Source: Azoarcus sp. L1K30 (GTDB taxonomy: Bacteria > Pseudomonadota > Gammaproteobacteria > Burkholderiales > Rhodocyclaceae). From it: 64,000 nucleotides of DNA. The position numbers and the translations under genes were made by a program. Below are positions 18,801 through 27,513 of this stretch, one piece after another (position 1 is the first letter of the stretch; every line of letters begins with the position of its first letter). The notes under the pieces are model-generated. The model made no database searches. It was not told the DNA's origin and saw nothing but the letters and a program-made list of their open reading frames with translations. Where the stretch lies: the NCBI RefSeq assembly GCF_018122735.1, contig NZ_JAGRRD010000001.1, positions 1,963,125 through 2,027,124 on the forward strand. The letters are read 5' to 3'.

Positions 18801-19493
18801 CCGGATGGCATCGAGATCCACCGTCGATCCACTCTCGACCGTCTCCGAGATGGCTTTCAAACCCACCCAGCACCCCGAAAACCGCGACAATGCCCAGCCA
18901 TACAGGCCGAACTCGATCATCTCCGCCACCGACGCCGGATTGAGCACCGGCAGACTCCACGCCTGCAGGGTGAAGTCGCTCTGGTGCGGCATCGACGACG
19001 ACACGCAGCCGTGATCGTCTCCGATCACCGCCAGCACACCGCCGTGTGGCGAGGCGCCATAGGCATTGCCGTGACGCAGGGCGTCGCCGGCGCGATCGAC
19101 GCCGGGTCCCTTGCCGTACCAGATCGCGAACACGCCATCGACCATACGCTCGGCATCACCCTCGACCTGCTGCGACCCCAGCACGGCGGTTGCGCCGAGC
19201 TCCTCATTGACCGCGGGCAGAAAGCGGATCTGCCTGTCCTCGAGCAGGGACTTCACCTTCCACAGTTGCTGATCATAGGCGCCGAGCGGAGAACCGCGAT
19301 AGCCGCTGATGAAGCCTCCGGTATTCAGGCCGGCAGCGCGATCGAGCATCGCCTGCATCAGCGGCAGGCGAACCAGTGCCTGGGTACCGGTGAGGAAAAC
19401 CTGGCCGCGATCCGCCTCGAGATTGTCGGCCAGACGATAGTCGTGGTTCACCACTGCGACCGATGGGGTCGCCTGGATGGTCGGCGTGTTCAT
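15891..19493 (-). CDS. Indolepyruvate (arylpyruvate) ferredoxin oxidoreductase, single-chain fused form
   Basis: A 1200-residue 2-oxoacid:ferredoxin oxidoreductase that fuses the IorA-type and IorB-type chains. The pyrimidine-binding domain comes first, and a cluster-type Cys motif CSGCPHN lies near residue 443. The thiamine diphosphate motif runs from GDGTYFHSG (about 508) to NDAVAMTGGQ. Ferredoxin-like cysteines CEGCGDCGKQSNC (about 646) and SSCNKDYSCVEGFC follow. The gamma domain starts at GVGGTGVVTVG (about 738). Such enzymes oxidatively decarboxylate indolepyruvate or phenylpyruvate to the arylacetyl-CoA. The start has AGGAGA. It is a single gene divergent from an Lrp-type regulator. Confidence 0.92.
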   Translation of the reverse strand: MNTPTIQATPSVAVVNHDYRLADNLEADRGQVFLTGTQALVRLPLMQAMLDRAAGLNTGGFISGYRGSPLGAYDQQLWKVKSLLEDRQIRFLPAVNEELGATAVLGSQQVEGDAERMVDGVFAIWYGKGPGVDRAGDALRHGNAYGASPHGGVLAVIGDDHGCVSSSMPHQSDFTLQAWSLPVLNPASVAEMIEFGLYGWALSRFSGCWVGLKAISETVESGSTVDLDAIRTRFDAPTDYTAPAGGLHYRWPDLPSLVIEQRLAAKLDAARHFARHNSIDRLLCPATAADVGIVTCGKAHLDLLEALRRLGLGLTDLETHGIRLYKVGQSFPLEQGRMRAFARGLKEILVVEEKGPFVEQQIKNLFYNDDPAQRPQVFGKTAQCGAPLLPALGEMRPSRVMPVLADWLAGHRPALDRRALVEDFTAPMLLANVADGVRRVPYFCSGCPHNTSTRVPEGSHAQAGIGCHFMASWMPDRETTGLIQMGGEGVDWVAHSGFTRTPHVFQNLGDGTYFHSGFLAIRQAIAAHTNVTYKILYNDAVAMTGGQPVDGTVTVDGIARQVEAEGARRVVVVSDAPEKYDGHEGLFPRGTTFHHRSELDAVQRELREVKGVSVLIYDQTCAAEKRRRRKKRAYPDPDRRLFINAAVCEGCGDCGKQSNCLSIVPLDTPLGRKRMIDQSSCNKDYSCVEGFCPSFVSVMGGKVRKAVGAALDQPRLQARMAALAMPATHEWTGPYDLLVTGVGGTGVVTVGALVTMAAHLEGKSASVLDFMGFAQKGGQVLSFVRIATDPGALNQVRIDTQQADAVIACDLVVGASNDALQTIKHGRTRVVANLHEIQTARFVQDPEADLHVDALLEKIRYAAGGEQLSTCDAQALSLRVLGDTIGANIVLLGFSWQLGMVPVSLEALTRAIELNAVAVPTNLTAFSLGRLAATDPRGLAELVGSAPETGTDVADEHGESLRAVIDAGVERLTAYQNAAYADGYRALLREVELAERGVVGEAGALHLSRVVARVYARLLAVKDEYEVARLFTDGQFDAALARQFEGDFSLQFHMAPPLLSRPGPDGRPRKLTFGPRLMPVLRLLARGKVLRGTVLDLFGRSDERRMERELAADYARTIRALLPRLSSTNLGKAVELAGLAEGIRGFGPVKLANLRRIKQQERSLVHALGLDFVAGPTVSKLCETPRGRAALQAISVVKAP

Positions 19494-19634
19494 GGGCTTG
19501 TCTCCTGTCGTCGTCGGGTGTGCTGCCCACAGCCCCCGGCCTGTCTTTTAATTGCTTCGATTCGCACACCTGGATTTGGCTCCCGGCGCCGTCTCAGATG
19601 AGCTCATCGTAGGCCGATTCACCGCCACAATGCG

Positions 19635-19681
19635 TGCATTGTTTGCATTCCAATCCCGTTATGGCGAGTATTCCGTGCATT
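19635..19681. promoter_or_regulatory. TGCATT repeats in the ferredoxin oxidoreductase/lrp intergenic region
   Basis: Three copies of TGCATT lie at 19635-19640, 19644-19649 and 19676-19681, within the 212-nt divergent promoter region. Spacings of 9 and 32 nt are close to whole helical turns, as expected for cooperative Lrp-family binding. This is a candidate operator only. Confidence 0.3.
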
Positions 19682-19705
19682 AAACATAGAAATTACGCAC
19701 GAACC

Positions 19706-20203
19706 ATGAATGAGCTGGACAAATTCGACCTGCAACTACTCGACGAACTTCAGGCGGACGGCCACGCCTCCAACGCGGCGCTTGCCGAACGCATACACCT
19801 GTCACCCTCACAGGTGAGCCGCCGTATCCAGCGGCTCGAGCAGGCGGGCTTCATCGAGCGCTACGTCGCCCTGCTGCGCCCTGCCGCGGTCGGTCTGGGT
19901 GTGACCGCCTTCGTCAATGTCTCGCTCGAGCGCCATGGCGAGGCGCATACCGATGCCTTTACCGACGCCGTACGCGGCATGGACGAGGTGCTCGAGTGTT
20001 TTGCCATCAGTGGCGAGGCCGACTACCTGTTGCGGGTGATGACGCCTACCCTGCCCGCCCTGTCTGACTTCATGCTGCACCGTCTGATGCGGCTGGGCGG
20101 CGTACGCAGCGTGAAATCGAACATCGCACTCACCGAGCTCAAGCGCAGCACCCGACTGCCGCTCGATCACCTCGGCGCCGTGCCGCGGGCGAAAATCTCA
20201 TGA
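19706..20203 (+). CDS. Lrp/AsnC-family transcriptional regulator
   Basis: A 165-residue feast/famine regulator. The N-terminal helix-turn-helix (DKFDLQLLDELQADGHASNA, then SPSQVSRRIQRLEQAGFIERY) is followed by the RAM ligand-binding domain (VFVNVSL-like strand, then VLECFAISGEADYLLRV). The ATG at 19706 begins the family-typical MNELDKFDLQLL. It is divergent from the arylpyruvate oxidoreductase gene and is the natural candidate for its regulator, probably sensing an amino acid such as an aromatic one; that ligand is inferred. Confidence 0.93.
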   Translation: MNELDKFDLQLLDELQADGHASNAALAERIHLSPSQVSRRIQRLEQAGFIERYVALLRPAAVGLGVTAFVNVSLERHGEAHTDAFTDAVRGMDEVLECFAISGEADYLLRVMTPTLPALSDFMLHRLMRLGGVRSVKSNIALTELKRSTRLPLDHLGAVPRAKIS

Positions 20204-20307
20204 ATTTATTGAAGAACGCTCGGCAAGCTGCCGATATGATTCACGCCTTCACGAGATGACGCTCGCCGCCCAGAGCAGCGCGATCGTGGCCCGAAAGGAG
20301 AGGATCC

Positions 20308-21951
20308 ATGGAAGATAGTGCGCCGAAAGGTGTCGCGCGCTGGCTCTTGCCCGCCAGCCTGATAGTCAGCAACGCGTTGCTGTTGTGGCACGCCCTTGCC
20401 TCGCCACTGCCCACAGCACTGGCAGCCGCGCTGGCGGCGGCGGGCATCGCACTTGCACTGCTGATGCTGATCATGCCCGGCAGCGGACAGACCACGACCA
20501 GGCGTGCCGACGCCGCGCCCGCACTCGAAGGCGATCGCCCCGACATCGGCAACCAGACGGCCGCGGGCACCAACCCTTTCGTCGCCCGAGTACGCCAGAT
20601 CGTTGGCGAATTGCGCAGCAGCGGTACCGGCATCGCAGTCAGTGCGGCGCAACTGAACCAGCGCATCAAGCAGACGGCGACGAGCGCCGGACGTCAGCGC
20701 GAACTGGCCGCGTCCATCTTTTCAGCCAGCAAGACCGCAGCCGAGGCGGTCGACCGCGTCATGGTCAATGCCGACGAGGTCAAGGCCACCACCACGACCA
20801 ATCTTGCCGCGGTCAGCGCCAGCCAGCAGGAACTGCTCGATGTCACCGCTAGGATCCGCAATGTCAGCGACAAGGTGCAGGCCTTCGCCACCATCGTCGC
20901 AGAGCTGAGCCAGAATTCGGCGCAGATCCGCGACATCGGCATGCTGATCAACGATGTTTCCGACCAGACCAACCTGCTTGCGCTCAATGCGGCCATTGAA
21001 GCCGCCCGCGCAGGCGAAGCCGGTCGCGGGTTCGCAGTCGTTGCCGACGAGGTGCGCAAACTGGCCGAAAAGGTCAAGTCGGCGACCGGCGTCATCACCC
21101 GCAACTCGGACAAGATGCTCGAACTGGTGGCCAGCACCGAGGCCGAAACCGTCCGCATTACCGAGGATTCGAGTCTTGCGCGCGAAGTCGTGCAGCGAAC
21201 CTCGACCAATTTTGCCGCCATGGTGGGCGAACTGCAGCACATGAGCGAGCAGTTGCTCGACATCACCGGCGCCATCCATCACATTCATGACAGTAACGTC
21301 TCGGTGCACGGTCTGGTCGGCGAGATCACCAGCCTCTCCGAGCAGGTGTCGAAGCAGATGCACGAATCGGAACAGGTGTCGGACGACCTGCGCAACCACA
21401 CCGAGGGACTGCACGCCCTGTCGACCCGCTTCCGTATCGGCGAATCCGCCTATGACCGACTCATTACCGTCGCAGAGAGGTTCCGCGATGACACCGCGGC
21501 ACATCTGGAGCATTGCGCCGGCTCGCTGGATGTATTCGATACCGCCTATCAACGCATTCCGGGCACGGAGCCGCCGAAGTTCAACACCAAGTACGACCGC
21601 GCCGTGGAGAAGGATCTGCAGGCCATCTACGAACGCATGCTGGCGGAAGTGCCGGGCGTGGCCTTCTGTGGTGGCTTCGACATGAACTGCTACATGCCGG
21701 TGCACAACCGCCGCTTCTCCGAAGAACCGAACGGCGATCCGCAGCACGATCTCGCCTTCAGTCGCCAGAAGCGCATTTACGACGATCCCACCTGCCGACG
21801 GGCCATCGCCAACAAGGGGCATGTGCTGCTGCAGACCTACGTTCGCGACACCGGGGAGGTGCTGTGCGACCTGTCGCTGCCGATCATGGTGAAGGGTCGG
21901 CAGTGGGGCGTGTTCCGCGTCGGCTTCGCCCCCTCGCTGCTGCAGGGCTGA
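20308..21951 (+). CDS. Methyl-accepting chemotaxis protein with C-terminal sensory-like region
   Basis: 547 residues. Two closely spaced hydrophobic helices (about 12-31 and 34-55) anchor the N-terminus with no periplasmic domain. The MCP signalling coiled coil follows (residues about 100-380), with the conserved tip [19 protein letters not shown] and [16 protein letters not shown]. After it comes a C-terminal region of roughly 170 residues ending in [15 protein letters not shown] and [11 protein letters not shown], which resembles Cache-type ligand-binding segments. The usual order (sensor first) is therefore reversed, which suggests cytoplasmic sensing. A good GGAGAGG lies just upstream. 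Confidence 0.9.
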   Translation: MEDSAPKGVARWLLPASLIVSNALLLWHALASPLPTALAAALAAAGIALALLMLIMPGSGQTTTRRADAAPALEGDRPDIGNQTAAGTNPFVARVRQIVGELRSSGTGIAVSAAQLNQRIKQTATSAGRQRELAASIFSASKTAAEAVDRVMVNADEVKATTTTNLAAVSASQQELLDVTARIRNVSDKVQAFATIVAELSQNSAQIRDIGMLINDVSDQTNLLALNAAIEAARAGEAGRGFAVVADEVRKLAEKVKSATGVITRNSDKMLELVASTEAETVRITEDSSLAREVVQRTSTNFAAMVGELQHMSEQLLDITGAIHHIHDSNVSVHGLVGEITSLSEQVSKQMHESEQVSDDLRNHTEGLHALSTRFRIGESAYDRLITVAERFRDDTAAHLEHCAGSLDVFDTAYQRIPGTEPPKFNTKYDRAVEKDLQAIYERMLAEVPGVAFCGGFDMNCYMPVHNRRFSEEPNGDPQHDLAFSRQKRIYDDPTCRRAIANKGHVLLQTYVRDTGEVLCDLSLPIMVKGRQWGVFRVGFAPSLLQG

Positions 21952-21953
21952 GC

Positions 21954-22003
21954 AAAAAGACAGCCGGACGGCCGCGTGACGGGCGCACGCGACGATCCGG
22001 CTG
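21954..22003 (-). terminator. Probable terminator at the end of the amine/aldehyde dehydrogenase operon
   Basis: CAGCCGGA (21961-21968) and TCCGGCTG (21996-22003) can pair, with a long structured loop, and the minus-strand continuation is TCTTTTTGC. It begins 19 nt after the aldehyde dehydrogenase stop. Confidence 0.6.
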
Positions 22004-22022
22004 CACACCATGATCTTCGCAT

Positions 22023-23525
22023 TCAGAGCGCCATGATCACCGACTTGGATTCGGTATACATGTCGATCACCGCGCGTCCCATCTCGCGCCCGATGCCGGA
22101 CTGCTTGTAGCCGCCGAATGGCATCGCGTTGTCGAGGATGTTGTGGCAGTTGACCCACACGGTGCCCGCCTTGATCTTCGGAATCAGGCGATGAACGCGC
22201 GCCAGGTCATTCGACCAAATGCTGGCTGCAAGCCCGTAGGGGGTGTCATTGGCACGCCGCGCCACCTCGTCGAGATCGTCGTAGGGCATGGCCACCACCA
22301 CCGGGCCGAAGATCTCCTCCCGCACGACCTTCATATTGTCGCGCGTATCCACCAGCACCGTCGGTTTGACGAAATAGCCGTCACCCTCTCCCGCCACGCC
22401 CCCGGCCGCTGCGCGCGCCCCTTCCGCAAAGCCGCTCTCGATGTAGCCGAGTACGCGCCGCTGCTGGATGGCTGACACCAGCGGCCCGATCTGCGTGGAT
22501 GGATCGATGCCGGGGCCGAGCTTCATGCCCGAAGCGATGCCCGACAGCCCTTCAACCACCTCGTCGAATCGGCTCTTGTGAATGAACAGGCGCGAACCGG
22601 CGGTGCACACCTGGCCCTGATTGAAGAAGATTGCCTGGGCAGCACCAGCCGCTGCCTTTGCGGGATCGGCATCGTCGAGCACGATCACCGGACTCTTGCC
22701 GCCGAGTTCGAGCGACACCCGCGTCATGTTGTCGATTGCCGCCTTGCCCACGAGCTTGCCGATTTCGGTCGAGCCGGTAAACGCCACCTTCTCGATGCCC
22801 TTGTGCCCGGCCAATGCGGCACCGGCCGTATGTCCGTGCCCGGTCACGACGTTGAGCACGCCTGCCGGATAGCCCGCCTCGAGGGCCAGCTCGGCAAAGC
22901 GCAAGGCGGTGAGCGGCGTTTCTTCAGCCGGCTTGAGCACCATGGTGCACCCCGTCGCCAGGGCCGGCGCAACCTTCCATGCTGCCATCAGCAGCGGGAA
23001 GTTCCACGGAATGATCGCACCGACCACACCGACGGGTTCGCGCCGGGTGAAGCCGAACAGTTCGCGATCACGCATCAGCGGCACCGACACGTCCATCGTC
23101 GAGCCTTCGATCTTGGTCGCCCACCCGGCCATGTAACGTAGAAAGTCGACGACAAGCGCCACATCGACATGGCGCGCCATCGTCACCGGCTTGCCATTGT
23201 CGAGCGCCTCGATCTCCGCCAGCTCCTGCGCATTAGCCTCGATCAGGTCGGCGAACCTCAGCAGCAGGCGCTCCCGATCGACAGGCCGCATCTTCGGCCA
23301 CGCGCCCGCTTCAAAAGCGTTCCGGGCTGCCATCACTGCGCGATCGATGTCGGCAGCAGCGCCCGCAGGCACCTGGGCAAATGTCCGTCCGCTGGCTGGG
23401 TCAATCACCTCAATGCGCTCGCCACCGACGGCATCCACCCACTCTCCCCCGATCAGCATGCGCTGCGACCTGGATAGAAATTGCCGCGTTGCGTCGCTGA
23501 TGAACTGGCCCTGATAACGTTCCAT
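22023..23525 (-). CDS. NAD-dependent aldehyde dehydrogenase, probably phenylacetaldehyde dehydrogenase
   Basis: A 500-residue aldehyde dehydrogenase. The nucleotide fold has GFTRREPVGVVGAIIPWNFP; the catalytic Glu is in LELGGKSP and the Cys in FNQGQVCTAGSR. The C-terminus NAMPFGGYKQSGIGREMG is typical of the family. The sequence style around residues 140-220 resembles FeaB/StyD-type phenylacetaldehyde dehydrogenases, but betaine-aldehyde-like specificity cannot be excluded. It is the last gene of the run that begins with the amine dehydrogenase subunits, so oxidation of the aldehyde product (for example phenylacetaldehyde to phenylacetate) is the coherent role. AGGAGA precedes the start. Confidence 0.9.
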   Translation of the reverse strand: MERYQGQFISDATRQFLSRSQRMLIGGEWVDAVGGERIEVIDPASGRTFAQVPAGAAADIDRAVMAARNAFEAGAWPKMRPVDRERLLLRFADLIEANAQELAEIEALDNGKPVTMARHVDVALVVDFLRYMAGWATKIEGSTMDVSVPLMRDRELFGFTRREPVGVVGAIIPWNFPLLMAAWKVAPALATGCTMVLKPAEETPLTALRFAELALEAGYPAGVLNVVTGHGHTAGAALAGHKGIEKVAFTGSTEIGKLVGKAAIDNMTRVSLELGGKSPVIVLDDADPAKAAAGAAQAIFFNQGQVCTAGSRLFIHKSRFDEVVEGLSGIASGMKLGPGIDPSTQIGPLVSAIQQRRVLGYIESGFAEGARAAAGGVAGEGDGYFVKPTVLVDTRDNMKVVREEIFGPVVVAMPYDDLDEVARRANDTPYGLAASIWSNDLARVHRLIPKIKAGTVWVNCHNILDNAMPFGGYKQSGIGREMGRAVIDMYTESKSVIMAL

Positions 23526-23616
23526 ACTGCTGTCTCCTGGTGTTGTTGTGTTACCGCAAGAAAAACATCCTGGATCCGTGAGCCGGCCTTGACGCCGGCT
23601 TGCGCGGGCACACGTG

Positions 23617-24099
23617 TCAACTGTCGTCTGCGCTGTTCCCGATCATTCCCGCACGCGCGGCAGCCGTCGCCCGCGCCTGCTCGATCGCCGAATGGTCAAG
23701 GTCCAGCAGTCCGGCTAGGCGGTTCAGCAGTCGATGCTCGAGACGCGCAAGCGCCCCATCGGCGTAGGCAACCTCCCACAGCATGGTCAGGATCTCCACC
23801 CTTTCCGCCGGATTGAATCCCGCCCTCACCGCCTCGGCGAACTCCCAGTCGTCGAGCACTTCGGCATAACGCTCTTCGGCGACACGGACCAGCTCCCGCG
23901 CCGTTGTTTCGGGCAACTGGAAATGGTCCCGCAGCAGGCGCATGACGGCGGCGTGCTCTTCATCCGTCGCGTGGTGATCGACATACATGGCCTCCAGCAG
24001 GAGGGCGGCAACCGCAATGTGGCGGCGCTCGAAAGGCCCGCACTCCTTGGCCTCGGCCGTGAGCGAGCCGCTCAACAGGGAAATCAGTCGGGTCAGCAT
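23617..24099 (-). CDS. TerB-like (tellurite resistance TerB family) protein, copy 1
   Basis: A 160-residue all-helical protein with the TerB-like domain. Paired acidic helices carry MYVDHHATDEEHAAV and VAYADGALARLEHRLLNRLAGLL, whose D/E residues form the family's putative metal-binding site. There is no signal peptide or membrane segment. It is homologous along most of its length to the product at 42300. It lies inside the amine dehydrogenase run, 91 nt before the aldehyde dehydrogenase and 58 nt after the YCF48-type gene. The role is unknown; tellurite resistance is only the historical family name. Confidence 0.82.
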   Translation of the reverse strand: MLTRLISLLSGSLTAEAKECGPFERRHIAVAALLLEAMYVDHHATDEEHAAVMRLLRDHFQLPETTARELVRVAEERYAEVLDDWEFAEAVRAGFNPAERVEILTMLWEVAYADGALARLEHRLLNRLAGLLDLDHSAIEQARATAAARAGMIGNSADDS

Positions 24100-24157
24100 G
24101 GCGTCATGGATCCTCTTGTTCTGGTATGGCCGTTGGTCAATATTCGGTCGGCGGCGT

Positions 24158-25120
24158 TCAACGTTCGCCGTTCATGCGTTCGACGCCGAGTTGGCCGGCG
24201 ACGACCACCGCTCCGTCAGGGGCGATCTGAACCGCGGCGAGATTCTGCCGGTCGGGCCGGATCTCGGACTGCAGGCGCCCATGCACCTTCAGCACCACAC
24301 CGCCCGACCCCACCGCGATAAAACCGCCATCGCCATCCACCACCCCGGCCGTGATCGACTGCGCCGATTCGTCCTCCGTCACCTGCCAGCTGTCGCCGCC
24401 GTCCCGGCTGCGCAAGACGCGGCCACTCATGCCCAGCAGCACGATTTCGCCGGCACCGCTTTCGAGACCGCTCCATAGCGATCCGCTCACACCAGTCGGT
24501 AGCGACACCCAGGTGTCGCCACCGTCAGTCGAACGGAACGCAAGTCCGCCTTCGGCGGCAATGAAGAGTGCGCCACTGCGGGTAGCAAACAGGTGGTTCA
24601 GGTGCATGTCGGCGTCGGCGCCTTCCCCCACCTTCATCGGCGACCATTTGCGCCCGCCGTCCGTCGTACGCCACGCCGTGCCATAGGCACCAACAGCAAA
24701 GCCCTTGTCCAGAGAGGTGAAATGAACCGAGAGCAGTACCGGTTTGTCGGCCAACTCCTGCTGCAGCGTCCACCGCACGCCACCATCTGTGGTAGTCAGG
24801 ATCACCCCGCCATGGCCGACCACCCAACCGTGCTGCGCATCGACGAAATGTGCCTCGGTCAGCAAGGTGCTCACCGGCACGTCGGCCTGTATCCAGGTGC
24901 GCCCGCTGTCGGTCGAGCGCACCACCGTGCCGTAATCGCCAACGGCGATCAGCGCGTCGCCCGCGCGAACCAGTCCGGTCAGGGGCACCTTCGCGGCGAG
25001 TCGTGCCTTCATCGCCGGCACCGGTGCCGGGTCCGCCGCCATCGCTGGCACGCAGGCCGATGCCACGGCGACCGCCAGCGCCGACACCAAGGCGCCGACG
25101 TGTTTGATCGATCTCTTCAT
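24158..25120 (-). CDS. YCF48/BNR-repeat beta-propeller protein, exported
   Basis: A 320-residue protein with a Sec signal peptide (MKRSIKHVGALVSALAVAVA, cleavage near AMAA) and repeated propeller blades. The repeats have the form VRSTDSGRTW, LTTTDGGVRW, WRTTDGGRKW, FRSTDGGDTW and LRSRDGGDSW. This is the YCF48/photosystem II stability factor-like fold, here in a non-photosynthetic context. It is 10 nt from the RND transporter gene, the pairing widely seen with DUF1302/DUF1329 genes. A periplasmic accessory role for the transporter is likely but inferred. Confidence 0.88.
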   Translation of the reverse strand: MKRSIKHVGALVSALAVAVASACVPAMAADPAPVPAMKARLAAKVPLTGLVRAGDALIAVGDYGTVVRSTDSGRTWIQADVPVSTLLTEAHFVDAQHGWVVGHGGVILTTTDGGVRWTLQQELADKPVLLSVHFTSLDKGFAVGAYGTAWRTTDGGRKWSPMKVGEGADADMHLNHLFATRSGALFIAAEGGLAFRSTDGGDTWVSLPTGVSGSLWSGLESGAGEIVLLGMSGRVLRSRDGGDSWQVTEDESAQSITAGVVDGDGGFIAVGSGGVVLKVHGRLQSEIRPDRQNLAAVQIAPDGAVVVAGQLGVERMNGER

Positions 25121-25130
25121 CCCGTTCTCC

Positions 25131-27494
25131 TCAGTGCGCCATCAACGGTGCGCGCACCGGTCCGCGGCGCGGAATCAGCATGTCGATGGTCACCGCCAGC
25201 GCGGGCAGCAAGGTGATCGCCATGATCATGTTCATCATGAACATGAAAGTCAGCAGCATGCCCATGTCGGCCTGGAACTTCAGTGCAGAGAACGACCACG
25301 TCGCCACCCCGACCGACAGCGTCACCGCGGTGAACACGGTGGCCACGCCAATTTCACGCAGCGCCTGCTTGAACGCGGTAACAATGTCCTCACCGTGTGC
25401 CATGTGCATCTGCAGTCGATTGTAAATGTAGAACGCATAGTCGACGCCAATACCCACCGCCAGCACCATTACCGGCAGCGTAGCCACGGTCAGGCCGATA
25501 TCGAGCTCCTTCATGAACCAGTAGCCGAGGAAGGTCGCGAGCGTGAGTGGCACGCAGCAGGCGATCATCGCGCGCCAGTCGCGATAGACCAGGAACACCA
25601 GGACCAGAATGGTGGCGTACACATAGAGCATCATGGGCAATTCGGAATGCTCGACGATCTCGTTGGTCGCCGCCTGCACACCGGCGTTGCCGCTGGCCAG
25701 GCGTACGGTGACACCTTCGAAGGGCTGGGTTTCGCGGAAGTGCTTCACCGCAGCGACCACGCCTTCGAGCGTAGACGCCTTGTGGTCCGTGAGGTACAGA
25801 TTCACCGGCAACAGCGTGCAGTCGGCATTGAACAGGCGCAGTCCTTCTGGCACCTGCCGCACCGCTTCGCCCAGGGTCAATTCGTCCTGCGGCAGCGCGG
25901 CCCACTTCGGGTTGCCCTCGTTCACCCCGGACGCGGCGAGTTTGGTCAGCGTCGGCAAGGACTGTGCAGAAAGCACACCAGGCACGTTCATGAGGTACCA
26001 GGTCAGGCGATCGACATGACTCATGACATCATGCCGATAACAGCCATCGGCGGGCGTCTCGACAACGACGGTGAGGAGATCGAGACCCAGGCTGTAGTGG
26101 TCGACCACCGCCTCAACGTCCTGGTTGTAGCGCGAGTCGTCATGCAGTTCGGGCGCGCCGGGCAGCACATGACCGACGTGCCGCCCCTGGCTCTGCCACA
26201 CGGCAACGCCCATCAACAATGCACAGGCGATGGTGCCGATGGCGGCATTACGCGGGCTGGCGATATGCACACCAAGCGAGGCCATCATCCGGTTGCGCAG
26301 TTGTTCGACCTTGCTCGCACGCAGCACGAAGGCATCGTCGAAGCGGAAGTAACTCGCCATGACAGGCAGCATGATCAGGTTGGTGACGATCTTGTAGGCT
26401 ACGCCGACGGAGGCAGTGATCGCCAGTTCGCGGATCATCGGAATCGGCACCAGCACGAGCGTCGCGAAACCGACGAAGGCGGTGATCAGTGCCAGCGTAC
26501 CCGGTACCATCAAACCGGTGAAACTGCGACTTGCCGCGGTATAGCCATCCGCACCGTTGATCACTTCCTTGGCGATGTAGTTCACCTGCTGGATACCGTG
26601 CGACACCCCGATGGCGAACACGAGAAAGGGCACCAGGATCGCCAGCGGGTCAAGCCCGAAGCCAAGCAGGGTAATGGTGCCGAACTGCCACACCACGGAT
26701 ACCAGCGAACACGACAGCGGCAGCACGGTGAGCATCCATGAACGGGTGTACCAGTAAACCGCCGCGGCGGTCAGGATGAAGGCGAGTGCAAAGAACTCGA
26801 TCACGCTGGTCGCGCCTTCGGAAATGTCGCCCATCTGCTTGGCAAAACCAATGATGCGAATGCGCACATCGCCATCTGAAAAGGCGTCTCGTATGTCCTG
26901 TTCCAGACGCTGGCTGAATTCGGCATAGTCCAGACGTTCACCGGTCTGGGGATCGGGGTCGGCCAATTCGGCCACCACCATGGCAGAGGAGGAGTCGTTC
27001 GCCACCAGGCTGCCGATGAAACCGCCGATGATGGTGCGTTCACGAATGGCGGCGATATTGTCGGGGGTCAGGGCCTTGACGGTGACGTCGCCGCCGATCA
27101 CGTCTTCGGCTTTCATGCCCTCTTCGGTGATCTGCACCGCGCGCGTATTCGGGGTCCACAGCGAGCTGACCGTGCGGCGATCAACCCCCTTCATGAAGAA
27201 CAGGGCCTGGGTAACGTCGTACAGACGGGTCAGCACCTTCTCGTTCCAGATGTCGCCCCGGGTCGCCTCCACGGTGACGATGATGCGATTTGCACCGAAC
27301 AGCACCTCGCGGTATTGATTGAAAGTCTGGATGTATTCGTGGTTCTGCGGCAATTGCTTGTCGAAGCCCGCGCTCATGTGAAGGCGCGCCGCAAAGGTGC
27401 CCATCACAGCCGTGAATGCCAGCAGAGTGAGCAGGATCGGCAGACGAAACCTGAAGCAGAAGCGCTGCAGGGCCAGCACTGAATTCTCGATCAT
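25131..27494 (-). CDS. RND superfamily (MMPL-type) transporter
   Basis: A 787-residue inner-membrane protein with two repeats, each of one TM helix, a large periplasmic loop and five TM helices. Examples are FALAFILTAAAVYWYTRSW in repeat 1 and VMVLAVGIGVDYAFYIYNRL in repeat 2; GVDYAFYIY is a typical RND TM4 signature. There is no MFP or TolC partner, as in the MMPL/HpnN class that moves lipids or hydrophobic molecules. The start at 27494 (MIENSVLALQRFCFRFR) was preferred over the frame start 11 codons upstream. It is co-directional with the DUF1302 gene (55 nt, across a hairpin) and the YCF48-type gene (10 nt). Confidence 0.9.
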   Translation of the reverse strand: MIENSVLALQRFCFRFRLPILLTLLAFTAVMGTFAARLHMSAGFDKQLPQNHEYIQTFNQYREVLFGANRIIVTVEATRGDIWNEKVLTRLYDVTQALFFMKGVDRRTVSSLWTPNTRAVQITEEGMKAEDVIGGDVTVKALTPDNIAAIRERTIIGGFIGSLVANDSSSAMVVAELADPDPQTGERLDYAEFSQRLEQDIRDAFSDGDVRIRIIGFAKQMGDISEGATSVIEFFALAFILTAAAVYWYTRSWMLTVLPLSCSLVSVVWQFGTITLLGFGLDPLAILVPFLVFAIGVSHGIQQVNYIAKEVINGADGYTAASRSFTGLMVPGTLALITAFVGFATLVLVPIPMIRELAITASVGVAYKIVTNLIMLPVMASYFRFDDAFVLRASKVEQLRNRMMASLGVHIASPRNAAIGTIACALLMGVAVWQSQGRHVGHVLPGAPELHDDSRYNQDVEAVVDHYSLGLDLLTVVVETPADGCYRHDVMSHVDRLTWYLMNVPGVLSAQSLPTLTKLAASGVNEGNPKWAALPQDELTLGEAVRQVPEGLRLFNADCTLLPVNLYLTDHKASTLEGVVAAVKHFRETQPFEGVTVRLASGNAGVQAATNEIVEHSELPMMLYVYATILVLVFLVYRDWRAMIACCVPLTLATFLGYWFMKELDIGLTVATLPVMVLAVGIGVDYAFYIYNRLQMHMAHGEDIVTAFKQALREIGVATVFTAVTLSVGVATWSFSALKFQADMGMLLTFMFMMNMIMAITLLPALAVTIDMLIPRRGPVRAPLMAH

Positions 27495-27513
27495 GTGAGT
27501 GAGTCCGTTGAGT

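Noticed and set aside
15996-19601. 1201-codon open frame on the plus strand
   Set aside because: It is the antisense shadow of the ferredoxin oxidoreductase gene, caused by high GC at third positions. Its translation is low-complexity His/Gln/Arg-rich without any family motif.
23581-23600. AGCCGGC/GCCGGCT hairpin between the TerB-like and aldehyde dehydrogenase genes as a terminator
   Set aside because: The stem is good but no U-tract follows on the minus strand, so I do not treat it as an operon boundary.
25104-26741. 545-codon plus-strand frame opposite the RND transporter
   Set aside because: His/Gln/Arg-rich antisense shadow; the transporter on the other strand has clear TM and RND motifs.
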